From assembly GCA_017303635.1 (NCBI GenBank), contig JAFLCG010000012.1:159678-223677 (forward strand): a DNA stretch of 64,000 nucleotides, in the 5' to 3' direction. This stretch comes from Anaerolineae bacterium. Its GTDB lineage: Bacteria > Chloroflexota > Anaerolineae > Aggregatilineales > Phototrophicaceae. Below, in pieces: positions 40,175 through 48,538 of this stretch (its first letter is position 1; every line of letters begins with the position of its first letter). The position numbers were made by a program, and so were the translations under genes. The notes under the pieces are model-generated. The model searched no databases and was not told where the DNA came from. It saw only the letters and a list, made by a program, of their open reading frames with translations.

Positions 40175-40807
40175 ATGTGGTTTCGTCAAAAGATGGTGTG
40201 GATCGTTCTGCTCATGAGTCTGGTGGGCGTCGTCGGCGTTGGGGCGCAGGAAGTCGAAAAGTACCTGATCGTGGATTTGCCCGACTTCGGCAGCGTGACC
40301 TACCCGATGGACACCTATTCGCTGCGTCCGGCCTCGGACTTCAGCATCCCGCAGGAACGCAGTGGGGAAGTGCTGTTCCCCGGTTTCATGAGCATCACGC
40401 CGAATGATGGCTTCCGCGCCGAACAGCGCGGTGCGGGCAAGCTGGCCTACAGCGTTCACTTCGGCGTCGTTGCTGCGCCGGAAGGCACGACGGCGGATGA
40501 TCTTGTTGGCTTGCTAGGGCAGATGCCGCTGGTCAGTTATGAGGCATCGGCGCTGGCGAGTATCACCCCGGCAGTGTTCACCCACAATGGGCTACCGGCG
40601 GTGCGCGTCAATAACTTGATGAGCGGCTCGCTCGAAATCGTGTCGCACATTCTGATCCTGAACGGCGCGAATATCATCGAGGTCTTCATCACCCCGGCCA
40701 AGTCCTACGCCGCGCCGGAGTTCAACAGCTTCGTGACCGGCCAGGTCGATGAACAGAACTTGGCCTTGGTCGAGCGCATCTGGGCTTCGATCCAACCGCT
40801 GGGATAG
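40175..40807 (+). CDS. exported hypothetical protein
   Basis: 210 aa from ATG 40175 (GGAG ten bases upstream); earlier in-frame codons at 40109 precede an unlikely leader. Signal peptide MVWIVLLMSLVGVVGVGAQ. The mature part is alpha/beta with a PsbP/LpqN-like ending (NNLMSGSLEIVSHILILNGANIIEVFITPAKSYAAPEF...VERIWASIQPLG), like the tail of the exported protein at 8876. If the SOS-like dyad upstream is its operator this would be an unusual target for such a regulator. A GGCGG/CCGCC dyad (40076-40096) lies in the leader. Confidence 0.72.
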   Translation: MWFRQKMVWIVLLMSLVGVVGVGAQEVEKYLIVDLPDFGSVTYPMDTYSLRPASDFSIPQERSGEVLFPGFMSITPNDGFRAEQRGAGKLAYSVHFGVVAAPEGTTADDLVGLLGQMPLVSYEASALASITPAVFTHNGLPAVRVNNLMSGSLEIVSHILILNGANIIEVFITPAKSYAAPEFNSFVTGQVDEQNLALVERIWASIQPLG

Positions 40808-40828
40808 GCAGCATCCGTCTTCAGCACT

Positions 40829-40896
40829 GCCGTCGTCGCCGCCGCCGCAACAACGGACAAAAACACGACGAATTTGGAGCTTCAAATCCGTCGTGT
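40829..40896. repeat. GCC/GTC microsatellite plus ACACGACGAATTTG hairpin
   Basis: A CGTCGTCGCCGCCGCCGC tract (40829-40850) is followed by a hairpin, ACACGACGAATTTG (40863-40876) pairing 13 of 14 with CAAATCCGTCGTGT (40883-40896). The same combination in inverted order occurs at 63237-63445. Confidence 0.6.
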
Positions 40897-41017
40897 TTGA
40901 ACCTGAATGTCTTAAAGTTGAAGAGCGCCGCGTTAAAGATGACAGAGCCGTCCGGACAATGGAAGGCTGTCAAAAGTGTCCAATCTGTCCAAAATGTCCA
41001 CTTGCCTGCACTCTGTA

Positions 41018-41046
41018 CTTCTTCACTTCTTCACTCTGCACTATCC
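41018..41046 (-). repeat. GAAGAAGTGCAGAGTG-type tail repeat after the SerA-like gene
   Basis: On the minus strand the DNA right after the stop codon reads TAGTGCAGAGTGAAGAAGTG and continues AAGAAGTACAGAGTGCAGG. Near-identical text follows the stops at 47203, 48538, 51944 and 52454, always in gene orientation. Confidence 0.6.
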
Positions 41047-42663
41047 CTACCCACTCACCACTGCCACCGGATGCGCGTGCCGGATGAAGTCCAGCGCTCG
41101 CAGGGCTTCCAGCGCCGCTGTCGGGATAGGCGCATCCAGGGTGAGCACAGTCAGGGTCTGACCGCCGCGTTCGGCACGTCCGGTGTGCCAACTGGCGATA
41201 TTGACCGCGTTGGTCGCCATCAGCGTCCCCACCCGCCCGATCACGCCGGGTTGGTCGAAGCTGCCCATGATGAGCATGTCGCCTTCCGGCACGAAGTTCA
41301 TCTTGTACTGGTTGATCTGGACGATGTGCGGCTCGGCTTCGCCTAGCAGGGTTCCGGCGATCAGGATGCTCTCGCCGCCTTCCAGCGTCACCTGGCAGGA
41401 GACCAGATTGGCGTATTCAGCAGTTTTCAGCCCTTTGGTTTGAGTGACGGCGATGCCGCGTTCCTGCGCCAGGGGCGGTGCATTGATGTAGTTGACCTTT
41501 TCGCCCAGCGCCGGTCGCAATAGGCCGCGCAGCAGGGCGACCGCCACCGGCTTGACCATCGCGCCCACGTCATCCCCGCGCACCTCGACTGCCACTCGCC
41601 GCACGGGACTCCGCGCCAGTGCATGCAGCAAGGCACCCATACACTCGGCTAGGTGCATGTACGGGCGGGCTGTCTCGAACTCCACGCCTGGCATGAAGGG
41701 CAGGTTGATGACGTTACGGTAATCCGCCCCGCGCAGCGCATCTAGCACCTGCTCGGCGATCAGCGTCGAGAGGTCTTGCGAGGCTTCCACCGTGTTATCG
41801 CCAATGCGCGGCGTGTGGATGACGTTTTCCAGTGCAATCAGCGGGCTGTTATAGGGCGGTTCTTCGGCGTAGACATCGACCGCAGCACCCGCCAGCTTGC
41901 CGGATTTGAGCGCATCAGCCAGCGCCCCTTCATCCACCACGCTGCCCTGGGCCGTGTTGATGAGCCGCGCCCCGGCCTTCATCCGCCCGATGACATCAGC
42001 GCTGAACAGGCCGGTCGTCTCTCGCGTAGCTGGGACGTGCAAGCTGACAAAATCCGCCCGGCTGAGCAGGTCGTTGAAGCTGGTCAGCAGGATGCGTTCG
42101 TTCTGGACGGCATCTTCATTCAGGTAGGGGTCATAAGCCACTACAGTCATGCCGAAAGCGAGGGCGCGCGCTGCCACCAACCGCCCGACTCGGCCCAATC
42201 CGACCAGCCCCAGCGTCTTGCCATGAAGTTGGACCCCGGCCTGCCGCTTGCGGTCGAGCAGCCAGTAGCCGTCCTTGAGACTGGTGTGGGCCGTCACCAG
42301 TTTGCGGCTCAGCGCCAGCATCAGGCTGAGAGTATGTTCAGCCGCGGCGATGGCACTGGCACCGGGCGTGTTCATGACCACGATGCCGCGCTCCGTGGCT
42401 GCGCCCACATCGATGCCGTTGATGCCCGCGCCCACCCGACCAATCACGCGCAGGGCCGGTGCGGCTTCGATCAGCGCTCGGTCGATCTCAAAGCCATCCC
42501 GCAGGATGAGCGCGTGGGCGGCTTTCAGTCCCTCGCGGACCGGGCCGAGCTTGGGCGGCACCATCTCCACCGTGACTCCGGCGGCGGTCTTCATAAGGTT
42601 GAGGCTGGTTTCGGTCAGGTCGGTAGCGACCAGGATATGATGGTTTGACACAATTTCTCTCAT
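41047..42663 (-). CDS. SerA-like 2-hydroxyacid dehydrogenase lacking key catalytic residues
   Basis: 538 aa, the long type-I PGDH architecture: substrate domain, NAD domain (LGLVGLGRVGRLVAARALAFGM), an ASB-like domain and a C-terminal ACT domain (MLIMGSFDQPGVIGRVGTLMATNAVNIASWHTGR). In E. coli SerA the catalytic residues are Arg240, Glu269 and His292. Here the Arg of 'ARG' is Gln239 (LINTAQGSVVDEGAL) and the His of 'TPHxG' is Arg286 (HTPRIGDNT); the Glu (VYAEEPP) remains. It may therefore be catalytically changed or regulatory. It is last in a five-gene unit with ATGA overlaps. A second, normal serA may exist elsewhere. Confidence 0.85.
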   Translation of the reverse strand: MREIVSNHHILVATDLTETSLNLMKTAAGVTVEMVPPKLGPVREGLKAAHALILRDGFEIDRALIEAAPALRVIGRVGAGINGIDVGAATERGIVVMNTPGASAIAAAEHTLSLMLALSRKLVTAHTSLKDGYWLLDRKRQAGVQLHGKTLGLVGLGRVGRLVAARALAFGMTVVAYDPYLNEDAVQNERILLTSFNDLLSRADFVSLHVPATRETTGLFSADVIGRMKAGARLINTAQGSVVDEGALADALKSGKLAGAAVDVYAEEPPYNSPLIALENVIHTPRIGDNTVEASQDLSTLIAEQVLDALRGADYRNVINLPFMPGVEFETARPYMHLAECMGALLHALARSPVRRVAVEVRGDDVGAMVKPVAVALLRGLLRPALGEKVNYINAPPLAQERGIAVTQTKGLKTAEYANLVSCQVTLEGGESILIAGTLLGEAEPHIVQINQYKMNFVPEGDMLIMGSFDQPGVIGRVGTLMATNAVNIASWHTGRAERGGQTLTVLTLDAPIPTAALEALRALDFIRHAHPVAVVSG

Positions 42664-43229
42664 CGATTGAAGAGGGTTCGTAAAGGCAAGCTGAATCCGG
42701 GCAGCAGTGTGCCGCCCTCAAGCGTGTCGTTAGTCGTCAGGGTGTGCGGGTTCCGACCCGGTGCATAAACTGTGATGTGCTGTTTTTCCGGGTTCACGAA
42801 CCAGACGATGGTTCCTGCAATCAGATAATTCACGATCTTGTCGCGCACGTCGTCTGGGTCATCGGTGGGGGAAAGGACTTCGACGGCAATATCCGGTGCC
42901 AGTGGATTGTAAGCCAACTTGGATGGTTCTGGTTGGCGGGCTTTGGAGATGAAGGCAGCGTCCGGGATATAGCGTTCTCCGTTGACTCGGTAACCGCCAT
43001 CTGCCCCGGTTACAAATCCGAGGTCATTATCCTCCGCCACGACTGACATCCGTCCGCCGATATACATGCCCAGCCGTGACGATTCGTGATTGGAGACCAA
43101 ATCCACCATTCTCCCGGCGATATATTCCAGACGGCGTTCGACATTTTCCGGTAGGAGGGCAATGCGCTCAAATTCATCAATCGACAGGGGTTGAACCAGA
43201 TCGGGCATCAGCATGGCAGTACCCTTCAT
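42660..43229 (-). CDS. Uma2 family nuclease-fold protein within the SerA operon
   Basis: 189 aa. Uma2 motifs: LEYIAGRMVDLVSN, RYIPDAAFISK, PDIAVEVLSPTDDPDDVRDKIVNYLIAGTIVWFVNPEKQHITVYAPGR, and the closing GFSLPLRTLF. The start (ATGAAGGG) overlaps the phosphotransferase stop, and its stop overlaps the SerA start, both ATGA. Finding an Uma2 protein fixed inside a metabolic operon is odd. Internal starts MLMPDL are possible but would break the coupling. Confidence 0.88.
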   Translation of the reverse strand: MKGTAMLMPDLVQPLSIDEFERIALLPENVERRLEYIAGRMVDLVSNHESSRLGMYIGGRMSVVAEDNDLGFVTGADGGYRVNGERYIPDAAFISKARQPEPSKLAYNPLAPDIAVEVLSPTDDPDDVRDKIVNYLIAGTIVWFVNPEKQHITVYAPGRNPHTLTTNDTLEGGTLLPGFSLPLRTLFNR

Positions 43230-43939
43230 GAACTTGCGTAAGCGCGGCTATCGTCGCGCTCGCGGCGGATCTTCCAGTCGATGTAGAAGCTGAGGATCAT
43301 GTACCAGGCCGGATAAAACAAGCTGGCGATCACCAGGCGTTGATCAGGGGTATCCTGCAGCAGCAGGTAAAGCACCAGCACCGCCCAGATCAGGCCTAGT
43401 ATCCAGGTTGGGACAGAGAGAATGCGGTTCTTGCTGGGGTAAAGGTAGCGGGTGGGGATGAAGGTCAGCACCGCCGGGATGATGACCAGCACCAGCGCCA
43501 GGTTCGGTTCGGGTCGTAGCCACCATAAGTAGAGCGCGACGAAGTTCCAGTAACTGGGGAAGCCGAGGAAGAACGAGTCCGGTGTCTTCATATCGACCTG
43601 CCCGTAGGCGTAGAGTCCCGCCAGAATCGGCACTGCCACCCAAACCGGATGGGGCAGGATGTTCTGCGAGGCCAGGATGAAGACCGGCACCCAGATGTAA
43701 GTCAGAAAGTCGATGACGTTATCGACCATCGCGCCGTCAAAACCCGGCAGCGCACGTCGTACATCGACTTTCCGCGCCAGCATTCCGTCGGTGGCATCAA
43801 TCATCATGGTCACGCACAGGAGCAGGAAGCACTCCCGGATGTTCCCCTGGGCTGCATGCAGCAGCGCGAACATGCCGATCACACCGCCGGACGCGGTGTA
43901 AAGATGGACGAGCCAGGCGGTGAGGCGTCGTCGAGTCAT
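43226..43939 (-). CDS. pcs: CDP-alcohol phosphatidyltransferase, phosphatidylcholine synthase-like
   Basis: 237 aa, six to eight membrane segments. The CDP-alcohol phosphotransferase motif D-x2-D-G-x2-A-R-(n)-G-x3-D-x3-D is complete: Asp48, Asp51-Gly52, Ala55-Arg56, Gly69, Asp73, Asp77. The N-terminal AWLVHLYTASGGVIGMFALLHA is the opening I know from Pcs (CDP-diacylglycerol plus choline to phosphatidylcholine), and VDNVIDFLTYIWVPVFIL also matches. Phosphatidylcholine is unusual outside Proteobacteria, so another alcohol such as inositol or serine is possible. It overlaps genes on both sides by ATGA. Confidence 0.8.
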   Translation of the reverse strand: MTRRRLTAWLVHLYTASGGVIGMFALLHAAQGNIRECFLLLCVTMMIDATDGMLARKVDVRRALPGFDGAMVDNVIDFLTYIWVPVFILASQNILPHPVWVAVPILAGLYAYGQVDMKTPDSFFLGFPSYWNFVALYLWWLRPEPNLALVLVIIPAVLTFIPTRYLYPSKNRILSVPTWILGLIWAVLVLYLLLQDTPDQRLVIASLFYPAWYMILSFYIDWKIRRERDDSRAYASS

Positions 43940-44595
43940 TTCAGGTCGCGCAGTACATCATGCAGGTTGGTATAGACATGCGGGGTAATCTCCGCGAAGT
44001 CGGCTGGAACGCTGTGCGCCGGATCGCTGATCACCAGACAGGTCATGCCTGCGGCGACGGCAGCCCGCGCCCCGACCGGACTATCTTCCAGCGCAACACA
44101 GTCCGCAGGTGCTACGCCGAGGATCTCCGCTGTCTTCAGGTAGACATCCGGCGCGGGTTTGCCCTTGGCGCACAGATCCGCCGAGACGCGCACCGGGATG
44201 GCTTCTTCCCAGCCCTGGGACTTGACCACCGCTTCGATCACTACCTGCCCGGAACTGGAGGCGATGGCGCGCGGGAGGTTGTTCTCTACTGCAAAGGCGA
44301 TGATCTCGGCGGCACCGGGCATGGGGATAGTTTCCGTCGGCAGCAGGTGCAGCACACGGGCTTCGAGTTCAGCGCGCAGGGCTTCGGTCGTATCCCGCAG
44401 TTTGAGCAAGTGGCGCAGCTTATCGAAAAATTCATCGACGCGAAGTCCCAGCACCTGACTGCGGATCTCCTTGGTGTAGATGACGCCGCGTTGCTGCATC
44501 ATATCGGCTTCGGCATCCTGCCAGACGCTCTCGGTATCGACCAGCGTGCCATCCATATCGAAGATGATGGCTTTGTAGGGGAATCGGGGTGTCAT
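43936..44595 (-). CDS. HAD superfamily hydrolase, beta-phosphoglucomutase-like
   Basis: 219 aa. HAD motif I IIFDMDGTLVDTE, motif II ASSSGQ (Ser), Lys in KGKPAPDVYLKTAEILG, and motif IV ALEDSPVGARAAVAAGM are all present, with the cap region between motifs I and II. This is the type-I-subfamily phosphatase/phosphomutase group (GPP, 2-deoxyglucose-6-P phosphatase, beta-PGM). Its phosphate ester substrate may be a product of the neighbouring dehydrogenase or phospholipid enzyme. ATGA overlaps at both ends. Confidence 0.9.
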   Translation of the reverse strand: MTPRFPYKAIIFDMDGTLVDTESVWQDAEADMMQQRGVIYTKEIRSQVLGLRVDEFFDKLRHLLKLRDTTEALRAELEARVLHLLPTETIPMPGAAEIIAFAVENNLPRAIASSSGQVVIEAVVKSQGWEEAIPVRVSADLCAKGKPAPDVYLKTAEILGVAPADCVALEDSPVGARAAVAAGMTCLVISDPAHSVPADFAEITPHVYTNLHDVLRDLK

Positions 44596-45434
44596 GCGGT
44601 TTGGAATGCTTTCTCCAGCGCGTGTGCCAGGGTAGGAGTATTGATTTCGACGCCCGTCTTAAGCAGGGCCAGACCCCGCTCAAAGACGGCCTGATGCGGC
44701 GTGTCCTTGACTCGAGCATATCCGGTCGGCCCGGTTGCCAGCGGCAGGATGGGTGCCAGTGAATTGACGCTGACGAAGACCTCGGAACCGGCCTTGACCT
44801 TCTCGCGGGCAACGACACCGCCGAACCCGACGAACAAATCCACTACCGGGCGGGTCGCCAGGTCTGAAGAGCCGTCGCCGATCATCATGCGCCGACCATG
44901 TTTGCCCGCTGCCAGCGTTTCGATCACGCCGGATTTGCCAGTGGAGACCGTCAGCGGACCTTCATCATAATCCAGATAGGTCTTGCTATGCCCGGCGTTG
45001 GGTTCGTGATAGTTCCACCAGTCGCCGGAGAGTTCGTTGTATTCCAGTTCGACCGCGCGGATGTTCTCCGGGGCGACGCCGAGGCGCATCCCAAAGCCGC
45101 GCACCGGCTCCGCCAGTCCGCCGCTGATGATGAAAACGTGCTTGCCCAGGAACTTGAGCGCGTGGATGACAGCTTCCGCCTCCGGCACCATCGTCTGCCA
45201 GTATTGCTCCTCGACTGCCTTGAGCTGGCCGCGGGTGGGGCGGATGGCTTGCAGGCGCTTGCCGTAGACCTCGCTTAGGTCGAGGTCGCCGTTCATGGCC
45301 TTTTCAGTCAGCACGGAGACGCGCTGTTCCTTGCCCTTGAAGCGCGCCAGTTCATCAATCCCTTCGATGCTGGAGAGGGTGCTGTCGCAATCGAAGAAGA
45401 TCAGGTCATAGCTCGGCCAGCGGAAGTCATTCAT
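44592..45434 (-). CDS. SerB-like phosphoserine phosphatase family protein
   Basis: 280 aa, first gene of the operon. HAD motif I LIFFDCDSTLSSIEGIDELA, motif II VFIISGGLAEPVRGFGMRLG, and motif III/IV MMIGDGSSDLATRPVVDLFVGFGG follow the phosphoserine phosphatase family. The protein has an extra middle (WWNYHEPNAGHSKTYLDYDEG) and a C-terminal region (VKDTPHQAVFERGLALLKTGVEINTPTLAHALEKAF) not in typical SerB. Phosphoserine is the natural guess given the SerA-like gene four genes downstream, but the altered SerA catalytic site leaves the real substrate open. Confidence 0.87.
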   Translation of the reverse strand: MNDFRWPSYDLIFFDCDSTLSSIEGIDELARFKGKEQRVSVLTEKAMNGDLDLSEVYGKRLQAIRPTRGQLKAVEEQYWQTMVPEAEAVIHALKFLGKHVFIISGGLAEPVRGFGMRLGVAPENIRAVELEYNELSGDWWNYHEPNAGHSKTYLDYDEGPLTVSTGKSGVIETLAAGKHGRRMMIGDGSSDLATRPVVDLFVGFGGVVAREKVKAGSEVFVSVNSLAPILPLATGPTGYARVKDTPHQAVFERGLALLKTGVEINTPTLAHALEKAFQTA

Positions 45435-45601
45435 GCGGGAGGGTGAATCCTTGATTGGATTACGGACAATGGGCGGAATTGTACCGCTTGCGCGAACATT
45501 TGTGAACTTAGAACCACGAAGTCGCCGGGGATGAAAGGTCAGGCTGGCAACAAGGCTTACTTACGGATTATCAAAGCTTCAAGTTGGCATTCCGGCCTTT
45601 C

Positions 45602-45630
45602 TTGACAGCCTCCGCTGTGCCCGTCATAAT
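45602..45630 (+). promoter_or_regulatory. sigma-70-type promoter for the TetR gene
   Basis: TTGACA (45602-45607), a 17-base spacer, and CATAAT (45625-45630). It points to the TetR gene starting at 45670. The region between the two divergent genes (45435-45601) shows no other clear element. Confidence 0.65.
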
Positions 45631-45669
45631 CGAATGTGGATTTGATTATTCTGAAAGTGATGTTTCCTT

Positions 45670-46320
45670 TTGGCACGTAAACCTGCTGAACTTTCTGTCT
45701 CCCGAGAGGATATTTTGCTGGCTGCCGCCGATGTCCTGCAAAAGCGCGGCTACGAAGCCACGACCATGAAGGATATTGCCGCGGCGGTTGATCTGACGGC
45801 GGCCAGCCTGTATCACCATTTCCGCAACAAGGATGAACTGCTGCTAGGCGTTCTGGAAGCAGGTCTGGAGACGGTGCTGGTGCGCTTTGAACCCATTCTG
45901 AAGGCAGAAGTTCCGCCGGAGGAAAAGCTGCGCCGGATGATCCGCGAGCATGTGGTCGGTGTGGCCCAGAACACGTCGGTCGGCGCGGCCATGGTCTTCG
46001 AGATTCGCTCCCTGATCAGTGCGGCGGACCGCACCATCAGTGGACTAGGCAAGTTGAGCGCCGAGGAACGCGCTGCCTTCCTGGCGCGCCGTGATGCGTT
46101 CTTTGCCCGCCGTGACGTGTTTGAAGAGTCTTTTCGCCAGGTCATCCGTGATGGGATTAGTGCCGGGGTGTTTCGACCGGTCGATGTGCCGATTTTCGTC
46201 AATACCCTGCTGGGGGCGCATAACTGGGTGGGGGTCTGGTACAAGTCGGGTGGTCGGTTAAGCGGTGAGGCGATTGCATCCCAGATGGCGGAGACGTTCC
46301 TGCGGGCATTGATGAAGTAG
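45670..46320 (+). CDS. TetR family transcription regulator
   Basis: 216 aa from TTG 45670, the only in-frame start after the stop at 45658. HTH: SREDILLAAADVLQKRGYEATTMKDIAAAVDLTAASLYHHFRNKDELLLGVLEAG. The C-terminal half (KLRRMIREHVVGVAQNTS...DVPIFVNTLLGAHNWVGVWYKSGGRLSGEAIASQMAETFLRAL) resembles TetR regulators of fatty-acid degradation such as FadR/KstR2-type. It lies upstream of the acyl-CoA dehydrogenase, P450, FadN and thiolase genes on the same strand, so control of that cluster by an acyl-CoA is likely but inferred. Confidence 0.9.
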   Translation: MARKPAELSVSREDILLAAADVLQKRGYEATTMKDIAAAVDLTAASLYHHFRNKDELLLGVLEAGLETVLVRFEPILKAEVPPEEKLRRMIREHVVGVAQNTSVGAAMVFEIRSLISAADRTISGLGKLSAEERAAFLARRDAFFARRDVFEESFRQVIRDGISAGVFRPVDVPIFVNTLLGAHNWVGVWYKSGGRLSGEAIASQMAETFLRALMK

Positions 46321-46531
46321 CAGTCAGCTTTCAGCTTTTGGTTGCTGGATACCCGTTGCCGGTTTCCGGTTGAGATATAGGGTTGTTTGGAGAATAGGAT
46401 TTAATGACTTTCGGAATTGAAAGCAACGCTATACAGGCTGATTGCCTTGTGATGACGATCTGCAACCGGAAACGGGTATCCGGCAACTGGCATCCTTCCG
46501 GCTGTAAGCTGTCGGCTGATCGCTGTTCGCT
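46321..46531 (+). repeat. composite repeat gap (GGATACCC/CCGGTTTCC and AGCTGA types)
   Basis: Contains CAGTCAGCTTTCAGCTTTTGG at the left, a GGATACCCGTTGCCGGTTTC block whose inverse appears on the right (CAACCGGAAACGGGTATCC), and at the far right GCTGTAAGCTGTCGGCTGAT running into the next start codon. No gene or terminator is seen. Confidence 0.5.
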
Positions 46532-47203
46532 ATGAAATCTACCTACCACGCTGCCATGATCGCGGCGCTGGCGGCATTCGTCGGTGCAGTGGTCATCACA
46601 CTTGCCGGGATGGCCTTGCCCCCGGATGTAACCGGGCAGCCATCGCGGGTGCCGGTTGCGCCGGAAGTGTTTCTGCGGGCAAGTAATGAACATGGGCAGG
46701 TGGTTCTGAATTTCTTCGCCGGGGATACGCTGTTCGTGGTTGGCTACCTGCTGGTGTTTGTGGGCTTATATGCCGCGTTAAAGGTAGTTTCCCATCCGTT
46801 TGCGCTGGTCGGAATGGGCGCAGGTCTGCTGGCTGGCGTCATAGATGCGGCCGAGAATGCATTGTTCATCTGGCTGGCGCTGCGCGGGCAGATCAACACG
46901 GTGGCGGTCGATGATCCGGGATTGCCAGGACTGATGCTGGCGGCGTTTCTCCTGACCAATCTGAAGTGGCTGGCAGCTTTTGTGACCCTTGGCGCGTATG
47001 GGCTGATCTTCCCCCGGCGCAATGTGCTGGAGTGGACGATTGCCCTGCTGATGTGGGGCTTTGTGCTGGTGGGCGTGTTGGGAGTTGCTTTGCCAGTGCT
47101 GATCGTGCCGCGTGGGTTGTTCCTGCTGGTGGGGATGCCGTTATTCGCGGCCTTCTTCTGGCAGGAGCAGCGAGCGCTTAGTGGTCAGTCATGGAGTGGG
47201 TGA
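46532..47203 (+). CDS. multi-pass membrane protein (DUF4386-like)
   Basis: 223 aa, six or seven membrane segments. The opening AMIAALAAFVGAVVITLAGMALPP and the middle VGLYAALKVVSHPFALVGMGAGLLAGVIDAAENALFIWLALRGQ have the 'xDxxENAL' segment seen in DUF4386-type proteins. The start has no Shine-Dalgarno site; it is preceded directly by the AGCTGA-type repeat. Function unknown. It separates the TetR gene from the TIR gene. Confidence 0.7.
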   Translation: MKSTYHAAMIAALAAFVGAVVITLAGMALPPDVTGQPSRVPVAPEVFLRASNEHGQVVLNFFAGDTLFVVGYLLVFVGLYAALKVVSHPFALVGMGAGLLAGVIDAAENALFIWLALRGQINTVAVDDPGLPGLMLAAFLLTNLKWLAAFVTLGAYGLIFPRRNVLEWTIALLMWGFVLVGVLGVALPVLIVPRGLFLLVGMPLFAAFFWQEQRALSGQSWSG

Positions 47204-47332
47204 TTGGTGAGTACAAAGTGCATTGTGTTCAAAACAGGGGTTTCCCAATAGCAACTGGAAATAGCTTACTGGCAAGCATCGGCTGAACGCAGTACGCTGG
47301 AAGCTGATCAGCAACATGCAGGGAGTACCGCC
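47204..47332 (+). repeat. short repeat gap before the TIR-TM gene
   Basis: Starts with GGTGATTGGTGAGTACAAAG (tail-type repeat) and ends with GGCTGAACGCAGTACGCTGG and AAGCTGATCAGC (start-type repeat) before the CAGGGAG site of the next gene. Same order of modules as 48539-48641. Confidence 0.5.
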
Positions 47333-48538
47333 ATGCCGGATGTGTTCATTTCCTACTCGCGTAAAGATGCCGCCTTTGTGCGTCCACTGGTAGACCGCCT
47401 GAAACAAGATGACCGTGATGTATGGGTGGATTTTGAGGACATCCCGTTTGCCGCCGATTGGTGGGACGAAATCTGCGTCGGGATTGATAGCTCCGAGACC
47501 GTTATTTTTGTCATCAGTCCGGATTCGCTGGTTTCCAAAGTCTGCTCGATGGAAGTGAGCTACGCGGCGCGCGGTAAAAAGCGGATTATCCCGATCTTCT
47601 ACCGTGATCCAGCCGGGGCAGCCATCATGGAGCAGATTTCACACTTGAACTGGATTTATTTTAATGACGCCAATGCCTTTGAAACCAGCGTCGCCAAACT
47701 GAATGAGACCCTCAACACGGATCTGGAAGTCCTCAAGGAACATACACGCCTGCTGATCCGCGCTCGTGAGTGGGAGAAGAAGGGCCATAGCCCCAGTTTG
47801 CTCCTGCGCGGGGATGATCTGGAACAAGCCCGCAAGATGTTGACGAACCCGGCCATCACCGATTTGCAGAAAGCCTATCTGGAGGCCAGCAGTCTGCGCG
47901 AGCGCCGGACCCAGATGGTGTGGCATTTTGTGCTGGGTTTTGCCGGGGCCTTTATCGGTGTGGCCTTTTGGATTTTTAATGTCTACCGGGAAGCCTTTGT
48001 CTCGACTCCGCAGCGGGTACAGTGGATTCTAGCTTATGGTCAGGCGCTGGGGTTGTTTATCGGCCTGCAATCCGTTTTCGTGGAAAACCTGCCGCTGCGG
48101 TGGGATAAGCGTTTGACGGAACCGGCGCGGAAGGCGCTGCGTATCGTAGCCTGTCTGGTGTTGGGAATCGCGGCCTGGTATGCCGTGGCTTACTTCCTCG
48201 AATCGACCTCTGGCGACCCACGCGACTGGTTGACCTTCATCATTGGCGGGGTAGGGCTGGCTGGCGGCTTTATCTGGCGCAATCTGGTCAAGACCTCGGC
48301 CTGGATCGATACACTGGTGACGATCCTGCTGACCTGGGGCGCGATCTGGTTCACCTATACGCAGGTGGTGGATGGCACCGGCTTGCTAAATATCCCGCTG
48401 GTCTATATGGACAGCACTGAACAATTGTTCACAGTCATGCTGCCGATGGTGGTGCTGTTCGCCATCGGGGCCAATGCCTCCGGCTTGTGGCGGGAAGTGC
48501 GCGCATGGAGTAAGCGGAATAAGGTGACTGGTGGCTAG
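47333..48538 (+). CDS. TIR domain-transmembrane protein
   Basis: 401 aa; CAGGGAG eight bases before the ATG. Residues 1-140 are a TIR domain (DVFISYSRKDAAFVRPLVDRL, VWVDFEDI, FVISPDSLVSKVCSMEVSYA with Cys71 and Glu74). Residues 145-200 are the helical linker HTRLLIRAREWEKKGHSPSLLLRGDDLEQARKML that I know from other Chloroflexota and cyanobacterial TIR fusions, where WD40 or FGE domains usually follow. Here six or so membrane segments follow instead, which would tether the TIR to the membrane. It is the third TIR gene in the window. The stop codon lies in a repeat. Confidence 0.88.
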   Translation: MPDVFISYSRKDAAFVRPLVDRLKQDDRDVWVDFEDIPFAADWWDEICVGIDSSETVIFVISPDSLVSKVCSMEVSYAARGKKRIIPIFYRDPAGAAIMEQISHLNWIYFNDANAFETSVAKLNETLNTDLEVLKEHTRLLIRAREWEKKGHSPSLLLRGDDLEQARKMLTNPAITDLQKAYLEASSLRERRTQMVWHFVLGFAGAFIGVAFWIFNVYREAFVSTPQRVQWILAYGQALGLFIGLQSVFVENLPLRWDKRLTEPARKALRIVACLVLGIAAWYAVAYFLESTSGDPRDWLTFIIGGVGLAGGFIWRNLVKTSAWIDTLVTILLTWGAIWFTYTQVVDGTGLLNIPLVYMDSTEQLFTVMLPMVVLFAIGANASGLWREVRAWSKRNKVTGG

